From Pseudomonas amygdali (GTDB lineage: Bacteria > Pseudomonadota > Gammaproteobacteria > Pseudomonadales > Pseudomonadaceae), in assembly GCF_002699855.1 (NCBI RefSeq), contig NZ_LKBW01000090.1:1-60469 (forward strand): a stretch of 60,469 bases of DNA. Reading direction: 5' to 3'. Positions 42,461-51,700 of this stretch are shown in pieces. Positions within the stretch are counted from its first letter, which is position 1, and each line of letters opens with the position of its first letter. Made by a program: the position numbers and the translations under genes. A model generated the notes under the pieces. That model was given only the letters and a program-made list of their open reading frames with translations, was not told where the DNA came from and searched no databases.

Positions 42461-43480
42461 TCAGTAGAGGTTCGGCTCCATTTCCAGCTCTACACCAAAA
42501 CGCTCGACGATGTCGCTTTGGATGCGGCGCGCAAGGTTCAATAGCTGCAAGCCACTGGCCTGCCCGTAATTGACCAGTACCAGCGACTGGAGCTTATGCA
42601 CGCCAGCGTCGCCGTCACGATAACCCTTCCAGCCAGCCTGCTCGATCAACCACCCCGCTGCCAGCTTCACCCGGCCATCGTCCTGCGGGTAGCCTACGAC
42701 ACCAGGGTGCTGCTGTTTGATCGTCGCGTACAGTTGGGCAGGGATAATCGGGTTTTTGAAGAAACTGCCGGCATTGCCCAGTACCGCTGGGTCAGGCAGC
42801 TTTTCACTGCGAATGGCGCAGATTGCCCGGCTGACATCGAAAGGCGTCGGTTTATCGATACCCAACTCGTCGAGACGCTGACGAACCGGACCATATTCAA
42901 GGTGCAGATTGGCTACGCGGCTGAGCTTGAAGCGCACCCGCAGGATCAACCAGCGCGCGACCTGATGCTTGAACACGCTGTCGCGGTAGCCGAACGCACA
43001 GTCCTCCAGGGAAAACTCGCGCAATTCACCCCTTTCACGATCCAGCGCAGTCAGGCTATGGAATATATCCTTGATCTCGACGCCATAAGCACCGATGTTC
43101 TGCATGGGTGCCGCCCCAACGGTGCCTGGAATCAGACTGAGGTTTTCCAGCCCCGCCAGCCCCAGTTCCAGACAGGACTGCACGAACGGATGCCAGGGCT
43201 CGCCAGCCTCTGCCTCGACAATCGACTCGAGACAGTCCTCATGCACGATGCGAATGCCGCGACTGGCCATGCGCAGCACCAATGACTGCACGTCACCGCT
43301 GAGCAGCAGGTTACTGCCACCGCCAATAACCAGCAGCGGTACATCGTGCTCGACCGAATACGCCAGCGCCTCGCGAACATCGTCATCGCTATGCGCTTCG
43401 GCAAACAAGCGGGCCTGAACATCCACGCCAAAGGTGTTGAAAGGTTTGAGGGAAATCGCGGACTGCACCTGCAAGGTCAT
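42461..43480 (-). CDS. murB: UDP-N-acetylenolpyruvoylglucosamine reductase
   Basis: The 339-aa flavoenzyme makes UDP-MurNAc with NADPH. NTFGVDVQARLF, VIGGGSNLLLS, GTVGAAPMQNIGAYGVE, the catalytic serine in LGNAGSFFKNP, and AGWLIEQAGWKG are present. The ATG at 43480 gives the usual start. It ends the exbB-exbD-lpxK-ycaR-kdsB-murB string. In P. aeruginosa a small tyrosine phosphatase lies between kdsB and murB; here the gap is only 34 bp. Confidence 0.96.
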   Translation of the reverse strand: MTLQVQSAISLKPFNTFGVDVQARLFAEAHSDDDVREALAYSVEHDVPLLVIGGGSNLLLSGDVQSLVLRMASRGIRIVHEDCLESIVEAEAGEPWHPFVQSCLELGLAGLENLSLIPGTVGAAPMQNIGAYGVEIKDIFHSLTALDRERGELREFSLEDCAFGYRDSVFKHQVARWLILRVRFKLSRVANLHLEYGPVRQRLDELGIDKPTPFDVSRAICAIRSEKLPDPAVLGNAGSFFKNPIIPAQLYATIKQQHPGVVGYPQDDGRVKLAAGWLIEQAGWKGYRDGDAGVHKLQSLVLVNYGQASGLQLLNLARRIQSDIVERFGVELEMEPNLY

Positions 43481-43514
43481 ACTCTCGCCTTCCCGAACCA
43501 CTGGACGAAGCGCA

Positions 43515-44279
43515 TCAACCCTCCAGCAAGCGCCTTACGCGCTCCAGGTCTTCAGGCGTATCGACGCCACCGGGTGGCGCTTCAAGCGCGTCGGCAACGT
43601 GAATTCGCACGCCATTCCACAACGCACGCAGTTGCTCCAGGCTTTCGGTGTTTTCCAGCCAGCACGGACCCCAGCTAACGAAGTCATGAAGAAAGCCCGC
43701 ACGATAGGCGTAAATACCGATATGACGACGATAAGGCACGCCAGCGGGCAACTCGTCCCTGTTTGCGGTCAGCGCGTCACGCGCCCAAGGCAATGGGGCA
43801 CGGCTGAACGTCAGCGCCAGGCCGTTGATGTCTGTTGCGACCTTGACGATGTTCGGATTGAACAACGCGGCCACATCGTCGATAGGCTCGGCCAGCGTAG
43901 ACATGCCGGCTTCGGGGTGAGCCGCCAGGTTGGACGCCACCTGATCGATCACCGCAGGCGGGATCATTGGCTCGTCGCCTTGCACATTGACCACAATCGC
44001 ATCAGCAGCCAGCCCCAGTTGCGCAGCCACCTCGGCCAGACGATCGGTGCCGGAATTGTGATCCTCGCGGGTCAGCAGCACTTCTGCACCAAAAGCCTGA
44101 CAAGCCTCGACGATGCGCGCATCGTCGGTGGCAATCACCACACGCTCGGCGCTGCTTTTGCACGCCTGCTCCCAGACAAGCTGAACCATGGGCTTGCCAG
44201 CAATGGTTTTCAGTGGCTTGCCGGGAAAACGGCTGGAGCCGTAACGCGCAGGAATGACAACGGTGAACGCTGCTGTCAT
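43515..44279 (-). CDS. kdsB: 3-deoxy-manno-octulosonate cytidylyltransferase
   Basis: The 254-aa enzyme activates KDO to CMP-KDO for LPS core synthesis. [28 protein letters not shown] and [14 protein letters not shown] are signatures. Its ATG overlaps the ycaR end by four bases, so translation may be coupled. Confidence 0.96.
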   Translation of the reverse strand: MTAAFTVVIPARYGSSRFPGKPLKTIAGKPMVQLVWEQACKSSAERVVIATDDARIVEACQAFGAEVLLTREDHNSGTDRLAEVAAQLGLAADAIVVNVQGDEPMIPPAVIDQVASNLAAHPEAGMSTLAEPIDDVAALFNPNIVKVATDINGLALTFSRAPLPWARDALTANRDELPAGVPYRRHIGIYAYRAGFLHDFVSWGPCWLENTESLEQLRALWNGVRIHVADALEAPPGGVDTPEDLERVRRLLEG

Positions 44280-44461
44280 TTTTCCAGCCGCTCATCGGTG
44301 CTCAAGGTGCGTGCTTCGCTTTCGAGCATCACCGGGATGCCGTCGCGTACCGGGTAGGCAAGGCCTGCCCCTTTGCTGATCAGCTCGGTCTTGTCGGCGC
44401 TGAGCTTCAATGGTCCCTTGCAGATAGGGCAAGCGAGGATATCGAGTAGTTTGGTGTCCAT
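44276..44461 (-). CDS. ycaR: Trm112 family zinc-ribbon protein (YcaR)
   Basis: The 61-aa protein starts [18 protein letters not shown] and carries [12 protein letters not shown], the Trm112/DUF343 pattern. Only the first cysteine pair is present. It lies between lpxK and kdsB as in many proteobacteria. Role unknown; possibly a small scaffold. Confidence 0.93.
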   Translation of the reverse strand: MDTKLLDILACPICKGPLKLSADKTELISKGAGLAYPVRDGIPVMLESEARTLSTDERLEK

Positions 44462-44478
44462 AGGAGATCCTGAAGCAA

Positions 44479-45474
44479 TCATGGAGAGAGACGTAGCAGT
44501 TGCTCATCGAACCAGTCGACAAAAGCATCGGACGGTACTGCATCCACTGCCAGATACCACCAGTCATCGGCTGCAAAGGCACGACATTTCACCGCATCCT
44601 TCTCGGTCATGACCAAGGGCAATGCCGGTGTGAATGTCAGCGCCTGGGCACTGTAGACCGCATGGTCGGCGAACGCGTGAGCCACCGGCCGCCAGTGTAA
44701 TCCTTCGAGGGTATTGAAGAAACGTTGAGGATTGCCGATTCCGGCGACCGCATGCAGCGCCTGCCCGGCCGGGAAATAATCCACCGGCTGGCGTTCGCCA
44801 CTGCGCAGATTGATAAGGGCTGACGGTTTGAGCATAAATGCGTAGCCATCGTCACGATCAGCCATCGCGCCGTTGTAAAGCAAAGCGTCGACACTGCCTA
44901 GGCGCTCAACCGGCTCGCGCAATGGCCCGGCAGGCAGACAACGACGGTTGCCCAGCCCGCGGGCGGCATCGATCAGCACCAGCTCCAGATCGCGAGCCAG
45001 ACGATAATGTTGCAGGCCATCGTCGGAAAGAATCAGATCCAGAGGCTCGGCAGCGAGCAGGGCCTGCACGGCGCGACTGCGATCCGGATCGATTATCAGC
45101 GGCACGCCACTGCGTTTAACGATGAGCAAAGGCTCATCGCCCGCCTCGCTGGCACTCTGGTCGGCCTTGACGCGCCAGGGCAGGCTGGGAGGTTTGGCAC
45201 CGTAACCGCGACTGACCACACCAACGCGCAGGCCACGACGACGGCAGTGCTCGATCATCCATAGAATCAGTGGCGTCTTGCCAGTGCCGCCGATGGTGAT
45301 ATTACCCACCACAATAACCGGCACCGGAGCGCGGTAGATAGTGCCCTCACCCGCCAGAAAACGCGCGCGCTTGCCCTCTACGACGCGCCGATAAAGGCCT
45401 TCGAGCGGACGCAAAAGCGCCAGCGCAGGGTGGCCCTTGTACCAGGCATCGAGCAAACGGTCGGTAAATGCCAT
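44479..45474 (-). CDS. lpxK: tetraacyldisaccharide 4'-kinase
   Basis: The 331-aa membrane-associated kinase phosphorylates the 4' position of the lipid A precursor. An N-terminal hydrophobic helix is followed by the P-loop [12 protein letters not shown] (58-69). [11 protein letters not shown] and [14 protein letters not shown] are also seen. It overlaps exbD by one base (TGATG). Confidence 0.96.
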   Translation of the reverse strand: MAFTDRLLDAWYKGHPALALLRPLEGLYRRVVEGKRARFLAGEGTIYRAPVPVIVVGNITIGGTGKTPLILWMIEHCRRRGLRVGVVSRGYGAKPPSLPWRVKADQSASEAGDEPLLIVKRSGVPLIIDPDRSRAVQALLAAEPLDLILSDDGLQHYRLARDLELVLIDAARGLGNRRCLPAGPLREPVERLGSVDALLYNGAMADRDDGYAFMLKPSALINLRSGERQPVDYFPAGQALHAVAGIGNPQRFFNTLEGLHWRPVAHAFADHAVYSAQALTFTPALPLVMTEKDAVKCRAFAADDWWYLAVDAVPSDAFVDWFDEQLLRLSP

Positions 45475-45905
45475 CAGTTAGCCGGTGTGGCCTCGACAGT
45501 GGTCATGCGCAAATGGCTGAAACCCAGTTTACCCGCCGCATCCATGGCCGTAATCACCGATTGGTGAGGGGTCTTGCCGTCGGCACTGATCGACAACGGC
45601 AGGCTGGTATCGCCCGCCGACTCGCGTTGCAGCGCTTCGATCAGGGTTGCCAGATCGTTCTTGGGCAACAGTTGGTTGTTCAGCGAGAAGATCCCGTCGG
45701 CGTTGATGGCGATGTCCAGATGCTTAGCGCTGGCGTCCACCTCCGGCGTACCGGTGACCGCCTGTGGCAGATCCACCCGCAACTGGGTTTCACGGGTGAA
45801 CGTGGTCGTCACGATGAAAAACAGCAGCAGGATGAACACCACATCAATCAGAGAGACCAGATTGATGTCGATGTTTTCCCGGGGTCTGCGACGGCGAAAT
45901 TTCAC
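45474..45905 (-). CDS. exbD: ExbD/TolR family biopolymer transport protein
   Basis: The 143-aa protein has one membrane helix with the proton-relay aspartate ([20 protein letters not shown]) and a periplasmic domain. With ExbB it uses the proton gradient to energise a TonB- or Tol-like partner. Which partner is unknown; no tonB is in the window. It overlaps exbB by four bases. Confidence 0.92.
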   Translation of the reverse strand: MKFRRRRPRENIDINLVSLIDVVFILLLFFIVTTTFTRETQLRVDLPQAVTGTPEVDASAKHLDIAINADGIFSLNNQLLPKNDLATLIEALQRESAGDTSLPLSISADGKTPHQSVITAMDAAGKLGFSHLRMTTVEATPAN

Positions 45906-46579
45906 TTCTTCTTGCCCCCGCCCACTCTGGCCAGCGACTTGAGATCGATTTTGGCGTCGATCAGATCGACATCGCGGTCGCCCTGCACCACTTCAACCAG
46001 ACGAATGGCCTGCTGCTCCATGCCGACCACCAGTTCATCGACGCGACTTTGCAGAAAGCGATGAAAGAAGATTGCCGGAATAGCCACGATAAGGCCCGAC
46101 GCGGTACAGATCAGCGCCTTGGAGATACCACCGGCGAGTACACCGGCATTGGCCGTGGCCCCCGAACTGTTGAACGAGCCGAAAATATCGATCATGCCCA
46201 GCACCGTACCCAGCAAGCCAAGCAGCGGTGCCATGGCGGCAATCGAACCCAGCGCGCTCAGGTAGCGCTCCAGTTCATGGATAACCCGGGCGGCGGCTTC
46301 TTCGATGCATTCCTTCATGATCTCGCGACCGTGCCTGGAATTGGCCAGACCTGCGGCGAGAATTTCACCCAGAGGCGAGTCGGCGCGCAGTTGCTTGAGC
46401 TTTTCGCCGTCGAGCTTCTTTTCCTGAATCCACTGCCAGACCTGTCCGAGCAGATGCGGCGGCGTGATACGGCTGGCACGCAGCGTCCACAGACGCTCGA
46501 TGATAATGCCGGCAGCGGCGATGGAGCTCAAAATAATCGGCAGCATCATCCAGCCGCCAGATTTGACAAGTTCCCACAC
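45902..46579 (-). CDS. exbB: ExbB/TolQ family proton channel
   Basis: The 225-aa protein starts at GTG (46579) with MWELVKSGGWMMLP, preceded by GGGAG eight bases upstream. Three membrane helices are seen, including LGSIAAMAPLLGLLGTVLGM and the long ALICTASGLIVAIPAIFFH. It forms the motor with ExbD. The frame is open to 46660 but that would add 27 residues before the first helix. Confidence 0.92.
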   Translation of the reverse strand: MWELVKSGGWMMLPIILSSIAAAGIIIERLWTLRASRITPPHLLGQVWQWIQEKKLDGEKLKQLRADSPLGEILAAGLANSRHGREIMKECIEEAAARVIHELERYLSALGSIAAMAPLLGLLGTVLGMIDIFGSFNSSGATANAGVLAGGISKALICTASGLIVAIPAIFFHRFLQSRVDELVVGMEQQAIRLVEVVQGDRDVDLIDAKIDLKSLARVGGGKKK

Positions 46580-46660
46580 AGTGATCACTCCCTCGAAAAA
46601 TTGGCGCCACTCTATCATAGGGTCGTCAAGTGCCGAACGCCGAGATCGATATCCATTCAC

Positions 46661-48877
46661 TCAGTCACGCCAGAAACGCCGTTGCGCGCGCTCTGCCTGC
46701 GGCGTGCCGAACGTCCCCAGCCGCAGACTGACAGCGCCCAGCTCAGCGCTGTCATAACTGGCCATACCCAGCCATCGATAACGCGCCATGACCAACGGAT
46801 GCGGGTGGCCGAAGGCGTTGTTACGGCCACGGGAGATCAGCACGCCAACCGCTCCGACGGCCTGAAGAAATACTTTGGATGACGAGGTCCGGCTGCCGTG
46901 ATGCGGGGACTGCAACCAATGGGCACGAAGGTCGAAACCGCTGGCGATTGCCGCACGTTCCGCGTCGACGTCTATATCACCCGTCAGCAGCAGACGCTCG
47001 CCCCCTGCGTCGACACTCAACATGCAGGATGCCGGATTGCCATCAGGGCCCTGCTCCCAGCGCCAGGTGGAGAACATCACCCCATCCCACTCCCAGCGCG
47101 CATCGCTCTCACACAACCGCGCGTCGAGTTGCGGCGCGAGCCTGGCCAGCTCACCGCCCAGTACACGGTCAACCGGAAATGCCTGATGAACCGCCGCTGC
47201 GCCCCCGGCATGATCGGAGTCGGCGTGACTGATCAACATCAGGTCCAGATGACGCACACCGGCCTTGCGCATGGCGGGCACGACCACACGCTGACCGATA
47301 TCGAACTCGCCGAAACGTGGACCTGCGTCGTACAAGAGCGTGTGATTTCGAGTGCGCAGGAGAATGGCCAGGCCCTGCCCCACGTCCAGCTGCAATACTT
47401 CTACCTGGCCTGCAGGCACTGAGTCGAGCGGTGGAAAAACGCACAGCAACAGCAATGGCCAACCCAGCAGACGCATCGGCACGCCTTTGGGCAGTAATAA
47501 AAGGAAGGCCCCGAGCAGACTAAGCAGCCACGCCCAGCCTGGCATTGCACTGGGCAACCAGGCGGGCAAGACTGCGGCAACCCAGCCGAGAAACATAAAC
47601 AGCCACTCCAGCGCCCCTCCGGCCAGCCAGAGCAAGCCTTCGCCCACACCAGAGACCGGCAGCAGCAGTGTTCCAAGCAACGCAGGCGGCAGGACGATCA
47701 AGCTGACCCAGGGCACAGCCAGCAAATTGGCAAACGGCCCGCTGAGGCTGATCGGCAGGTTCAGCGCCAGCAGAATAGGCAGCAAGCCAATTGCGATCAG
47801 CCACTGCGCACGCGTCCAGCTTTGCCACCAATTCCAGGCACCGAGACGTCCACTGAAAATCAGCACCAGAATGCCAACCGCCGCGAAAGACAGCCAGAAC
47901 CCCGGCTGCAGTGTCACCAGCGGCTCGAAAATCAGCACCGCGTTGAATGACAGTAACAACGGCCAGACAACGCCCAGGTGCCGAAAGCGCAAACGCCACA
48001 GCAGTACCATCGCGACCATCACACAGGCACGCCGTACCGGCACCTCGAAACCGGCCAGCAGCCCGTAACCCAGCGCAGCGATGAACGCCAGCGCACAGGC
48101 CCAAGGCAGCCAGGGTAAAGCCCGTGGCCACAGCCCCCAGCGTGCAAGGCCTGCGACCAGCGCGTAAATCACCCCGGCCAGCAAACCGATATGCTGGCCG
48201 GAAATCACCAGCAGATGCACCGTGCCGGTGTCCTGCAGCACCTGCCAATCGGTGCTCGACAACCCGGAGCCATCGCCCAGCACCAGCGCCGCCAAGCCGC
48301 CCTCTCTGCCCTGCGCATCGACCGCCAGCAAGCGCTGACGAATAAGGTCGCGCCACGCCCCGCGCGCAGGTGTCAGCAGTTGACCATCCACCACCGTACC
48401 GGTGGCACCGATGCGCTGCGCCAACAGCCAGGCTTCGTAATCAAAAGCATCAGGATTGACCAGCCCGGCTGGCCGCTTGAGTTTGACCGCCATGCGCCAG
48501 CGCTCACCGCTGTTGACCTGCGGACCGCCGTACCACGCCACCCGGATGCGTGCAGGCAATATCGCCCTGCGCGACCTTGCCCCTTCCAGTTCGAAACGCA
48601 CCACGCCCTCGGCGACACTGGGCAAACCGACTACCTTGCCTTGCAGCCACAGCGTCTGACCGTCCAGACGATGAACCAGACGGTCATTCAACGCCCACTG
48701 CGCAGAAACACACGCCCAGGTAAAACCGAGCAGGAACAGCGCCAGTGGATAGGTGCGAAACGGTAGCAGCATCAACGCCAGTATCGGTATCAGCAGCAAC
48801 AGCCAGGTCGGCGGCAAAGCAGGCAGAAAGCGTAAGGCCACAAGCCCCGACGCGAGCGCGATCATCCCTGTGCGCAT
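46661..48877 (-). CDS. comEC: ComEC/Rec2 DNA-uptake channel
   Basis: The 738-aa inner-membrane protein has an N-terminal DUF4131 part, a competence domain with many helices (for example HLLVISGQHIGLLAGVIYAL) and a C-terminal metallo-beta-lactamase-like domain. ISHADSDHAGG and LLTGDID mark that last domain. It moves transforming DNA across the inner membrane; the outer domain may act as a nuclease. It starts with ATG at 48877, and its ribosome site lies in the stem of a hairpin. The exbB-comEC order is shared by pseudomonads. Confidence 0.94.
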   Translation of the reverse strand: MRTGMIALASGLVALRFLPALPPTWLLLLIPILALMLLPFRTYPLALFLLGFTWACVSAQWALNDRLVHRLDGQTLWLQGKVVGLPSVAEGVVRFELEGARSRRAILPARIRVAWYGGPQVNSGERWRMAVKLKRPAGLVNPDAFDYEAWLLAQRIGATGTVVDGQLLTPARGAWRDLIRQRLLAVDAQGREGGLAALVLGDGSGLSSTDWQVLQDTGTVHLLVISGQHIGLLAGVIYALVAGLARWGLWPRALPWLPWACALAFIAALGYGLLAGFEVPVRRACVMVAMVLLWRLRFRHLGVVWPLLLSFNAVLIFEPLVTLQPGFWLSFAAVGILVLIFSGRLGAWNWWQSWTRAQWLIAIGLLPILLALNLPISLSGPFANLLAVPWVSLIVLPPALLGTLLLPVSGVGEGLLWLAGGALEWLFMFLGWVAAVLPAWLPSAMPGWAWLLSLLGAFLLLLPKGVPMRLLGWPLLLLCVFPPLDSVPAGQVEVLQLDVGQGLAILLRTRNHTLLYDAGPRFGEFDIGQRVVVPAMRKAGVRHLDLMLISHADSDHAGGAAAVHQAFPVDRVLGGELARLAPQLDARLCESDARWEWDGVMFSTWRWEQGPDGNPASCMLSVDAGGERLLLTGDIDVDAERAAIASGFDLRAHWLQSPHHGSRTSSSKVFLQAVGAVGVLISRGRNNAFGHPHPLVMARYRWLGMASYDSAELGAVSLRLGTFGTPQAERAQRRFWRD

Positions 48878-48884
48878 GGTGATT

Positions 48885-48907
48885 CCTTGAAGCGGAAAGC
48901 TTCAAGG
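48885..48907 (-). promoter_or_regulatory. hairpin hiding the comEC ribosome-binding site
   Basis: CCTTGAAGC and GCTTCAAGG form a perfect 9-bp stem with a five-base loop. On the minus strand the 3' arm ends CAAGG, followed by AATCACC and the comEC ATG. The only Shine-Dalgarno-like bases (AAGGA) are inside the stem, so translation should be weak unless it opens. Confidence 0.6.
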
Positions 48908-48980
48908 ATCAGCGCAATATGGAAATGTCGGAAGTGATGGTGTGTTGCAAAACCTGAACAGCCGGTCTCGGCAGACAGCC

Positions 48981-49001
48981 GACCCGCCAGGCTGGCGGGT
49001 C
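48981..49001 (-). terminator. hairpin after the ABC exporter operon
   Basis: GACCCGCCAG and CTGGCGGGTC are a perfect 10-bp inverted repeat with one base between, 13 bp after the permease stop. No T-run follows on the minus strand, so it may be a 3' stabiliser. Confidence 0.55.
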
Positions 49002-49013
49002 GCAAAGCATGTG

Positions 49014-49802
49014 TTACTGACGCATACCGCGCCCGCTCACCAGCAACCGTGCGCAGCCGAAGTACAGCACAAACGTTGCCACGATCATGAACGCCAGGGC
49101 GATGCTGATCTTTATGTCGGAGACGCCCAGAATGCCGTAGCGGAAGGCATTGACCATGTGCAGGACCGGGTTGGCCAGCGATACGGTCTGCCAGAACGGC
49201 GGCAACAGGTTGATCGAGTAGAACACGCCACCCAGATAGGTCAGCAGGGTCAGGACGAAAGTCGGGATGATCGAGATATCGTCGAAGTTGCGCGCGAACA
49301 CTGCGTTGATGAAGCCCAGCAGCGAGAAGATGGTGGCGGTCAACACCACCACAAGGATGGTTACGCCCAGGTGATGCACTTGCAGGTCGGTGAAAAACAT
49401 CGACAGCATGGTGACAATGAAACCCACCATCAGCCCGCGCAACACGCCGCCCAGGGTGTAGCCAATCAGAATGGTGTGCGGCGAGACCGGCGAGACCATC
49501 AGTTCTTCGATGGAGTGCTGAAACTTGGCACCGAAGAAGCTCGAGACCACGTTGCCGTAGGAGTTGGTGATCACCGACATCATAATCAGCCCCGGCACGA
49601 TGTACTGCATGTAGGTAAAGCCGCCCATGTCGCCGATCTGGCGACCGATCAGGTTACCGAAGATGACGAAGTACAGAACCATGGTGATGGCTGGCGGCAG
49701 CAGGGTCTGCGGCCAGATCCGCATGAAGCGGTGTACTTCACGGTAGACGATGGTTTTCAGGGCAATCAGGTTGGGGCGCAACTCGCCGCTCTGCACAGTC
49801 AT
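49014..49802 (-). CDS. ABC-2 type transporter permease (YadH-like)
   Basis: The 262-aa protein has about six membrane segments in the ABC-2 pattern, with YMQYIVPGLIMMSVITNSYG and the loop EELMVSPVSPHTILIGYTLG. It pairs with the ATPase whose stop overlaps its start by four bases. The pair probably exports a lipid, polysaccharide or drug; the substrate is unknown. Confidence 0.9.
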   Translation of the reverse strand: MTVQSGELRPNLIALKTIVYREVHRFMRIWPQTLLPPAITMVLYFVIFGNLIGRQIGDMGGFTYMQYIVPGLIMMSVITNSYGNVVSSFFGAKFQHSIEELMVSPVSPHTILIGYTLGGVLRGLMVGFIVTMLSMFFTDLQVHHLGVTILVVVLTATIFSLLGFINAVFARNFDDISIIPTFVLTLLTYLGGVFYSINLLPPFWQTVSLANPVLHMVNAFRYGILGVSDIKISIALAFMIVATFVLYFGCARLLVSGRGMRQ

Positions 49803-50749
49803 AGCGCCACCTTCGCAAGGTTTTTTTCCACCAGGGACACAAACAACTCCTCAAGGCGATTGGATTTATTGCGCAGGCTCAAGACTTCGATGTTCTGGAA
49901 AGCGAGCTGGCTAAACAGCGCGGTGATGCCGACACTCTTGTCGACCTGAACTTCCAGGGTGTGGCTGTCGAGCAAACGGCAAGGGAAACCGGGCAGCTGC
50001 GGCGCGGTCTGCCAGGACGCCTTCAGATCCAGCACGAAGGTTTCGACAGTCAGGGTGCTGAGCAATTGCTTCATGCCGGTGTTCTGCACGATCACCCCGT
50101 GGTCGATAATGCCGATGTTGCGGCACAGCTGCTCGGCCTCTTCCAGGTAGTGCGTGGTGAGGATGATGGTGATGCCTTTTTGATTCAGTTCGGTCAGGAA
50201 CGTCCACATCGAACGGCGCAACTCGATGTCCACACCAGCAGTGGGCTCATCGAGGATCAGCAGACGCGGCTCATGAATCAGCGCACGGGCGATCATCAAG
50301 CGCCGTTTCATACCGCCTGACAGCGACCGCGAAGGCACGTCGCGCTTGTCCCACAGGCCCAGTTGAGCCAGGTACTGCTCGGCGCGCTCCTTGGCGATCT
50401 TTGCCGGGATGCCGTAGTAACCCGCCTGGGTGACGACGATGTCGAAGGTCTTCTCGAACTGGTTGAAGTTGAACTCCTGCGGCACCACGCCAATGGAACG
50501 CTTGAGCGCAGCGGGCTCGCGATCCAGATCGTGACCGAAGATGTTCACCGTTCCGCTGGTCTTGTTGACCAGCGTCGAGATGATACCGATGGTGGTGGAC
50601 TTGCCTGCGCCATTAGGGCCAAGCAAAGCGAAGAAATCACCCTCGGCCACGTCCAGATCAATGCCACTCAAGGCCTGGAAACCGTTGCCGTAGGTTTTGG
50701 TTAGCTGCCGAATGGACAGAGCGGAAGACACATCGGAAAGAGTACTCAT
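49799..50749 (-). CDS. ABC transporter ATP-binding protein (YadG-like)
   Basis: The 316-aa ATPase has Walker A GPNGAGKSTT (44-53), signature LSGGMKRR, Walker B LLILDEPTAG and the H-loop ILTTHYLEEAEQL. A C-terminal extension of about 80 residues follows the ABC domain. It works with the downstream permease. Regulation is not visible. Confidence 0.93.
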   Translation of the reverse strand: MSTLSDVSSALSIRQLTKTYGNGFQALSGIDLDVAEGDFFALLGPNGAGKSTTIGIISTLVNKTSGTVNIFGHDLDREPAALKRSIGVVPQEFNFNQFEKTFDIVVTQAGYYGIPAKIAKERAEQYLAQLGLWDKRDVPSRSLSGGMKRRLMIARALIHEPRLLILDEPTAGVDIELRRSMWTFLTELNQKGITIILTTHYLEEAEQLCRNIGIIDHGVIVQNTGMKQLLSTLTVETFVLDLKASWQTAPQLPGFPCRLLDSHTLEVQVDKSVGITALFSQLAFQNIEVLSLRNKSNRLEELFVSLVEKNLAKVAL

Positions 50750-50914
50750 CAGGAAAAAGGAATGAAGCTGACCGGGAACACACGCCTGTCATGACGACCC
50801 AGGCGTGCAATGGTGCTCGGCTGGGTCATTCAAGTACAGACACATCTGTTAATAGTAAATATCAAGAGCCGAACATGAGCCCGATCAACTGTTTTAAATG
50901 CTCAGACTGCATGC

Positions 50915-51538
50915 TCAGGTCAGCGGACTCATGACGGCCTTGCGATACGCCGGACGCGTCTTGAGGCGTGCATACCAGGCTTGGAGGTGGGGCAGCGGCG
51001 GACGTTCAATCGGCATTTCGAACCAGCCGTAAGCGAAGCACCCCAGGGGAATGTCGCCCATGCCAAAAGCTTCGCCGGACAGGTAAGGCTGGCGAGACAG
51101 GGCCTCATCGGCGACCAGCAACAGACTGTGCAGGGTCTTGATGCCTTGCTCGATGGCCGGCCAGTCCTGTTTCTCGGGCGGGGTGCGTACCACGCCCCAG
51201 AATACCGGGCTGAACGGGGCCGCGATGGTCGAGGAGGTCCAGTCCATCCACTTGTCTGCGTTGGCGCGGGCCTGAAGGTCAGCGGGGTATAAGTCCGAGT
51301 CCGGGGCATGGCGGGCGGCCAGATAGCGTACGATCGCGTTCGACTCCCAAAGCACGAAGTCGCCGTCTTCAATCATGGGAATCTGGCCATTGGGGTTTTT
51401 CGCGCGGTAAGCTGCTTCATTGACCAGCCCGAATGCCCCACCGGCGTCCTGCGTCTCGTAGGGCACGCCCACTTCTTCGGCAATCCAGAGTGCCTTGCGC
51501 ACATTGCTGGAATTCTTCCGTCCCCATATCTTGAGCAT
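50915..51538 (-). CDS. glutathione S-transferase family protein
   Basis: The 207-aa protein has a thioredoxin-like N-domain (MLKIWGRKNSSNVRKALW), the GSH-binding QIPMIEDGDFVLWESNAIVRYL (cis-Pro and ES) and an all-helical C-domain with GDIPLGCFAYGWFEM. The catalytic residue is probably serine (KNSSNVRK), as in theta- or beta-like bacterial enzymes. Substrate unknown. It is divergent from fadE. Confidence 0.92.
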   Translation of the reverse strand: MLKIWGRKNSSNVRKALWIAEEVGVPYETQDAGGAFGLVNEAAYRAKNPNGQIPMIEDGDFVLWESNAIVRYLAARHAPDSDLYPADLQARANADKWMDWTSSTIAAPFSPVFWGVVRTPPEKQDWPAIEQGIKTLHSLLLVADEALSRQPYLSGEAFGMGDIPLGCFAYGWFEMPIERPPLPHLQAWYARLKTRPAYRKAVMSPLT

Positions 51539-51700
51539 TGCGTTCCCCTCGCAGTCGCTGATAAATAAAGGCTCACAGTCTACCCAGAAGCGACGGCAAC
51601 TTCCTCGTCAACCAGGGGTCACTATCGATGTCGCCTCACCACTGCCCGGCGACCAGTTCTTGATCGCTGCCACGGCGGCGGTCATCACGGAGGAATACCT

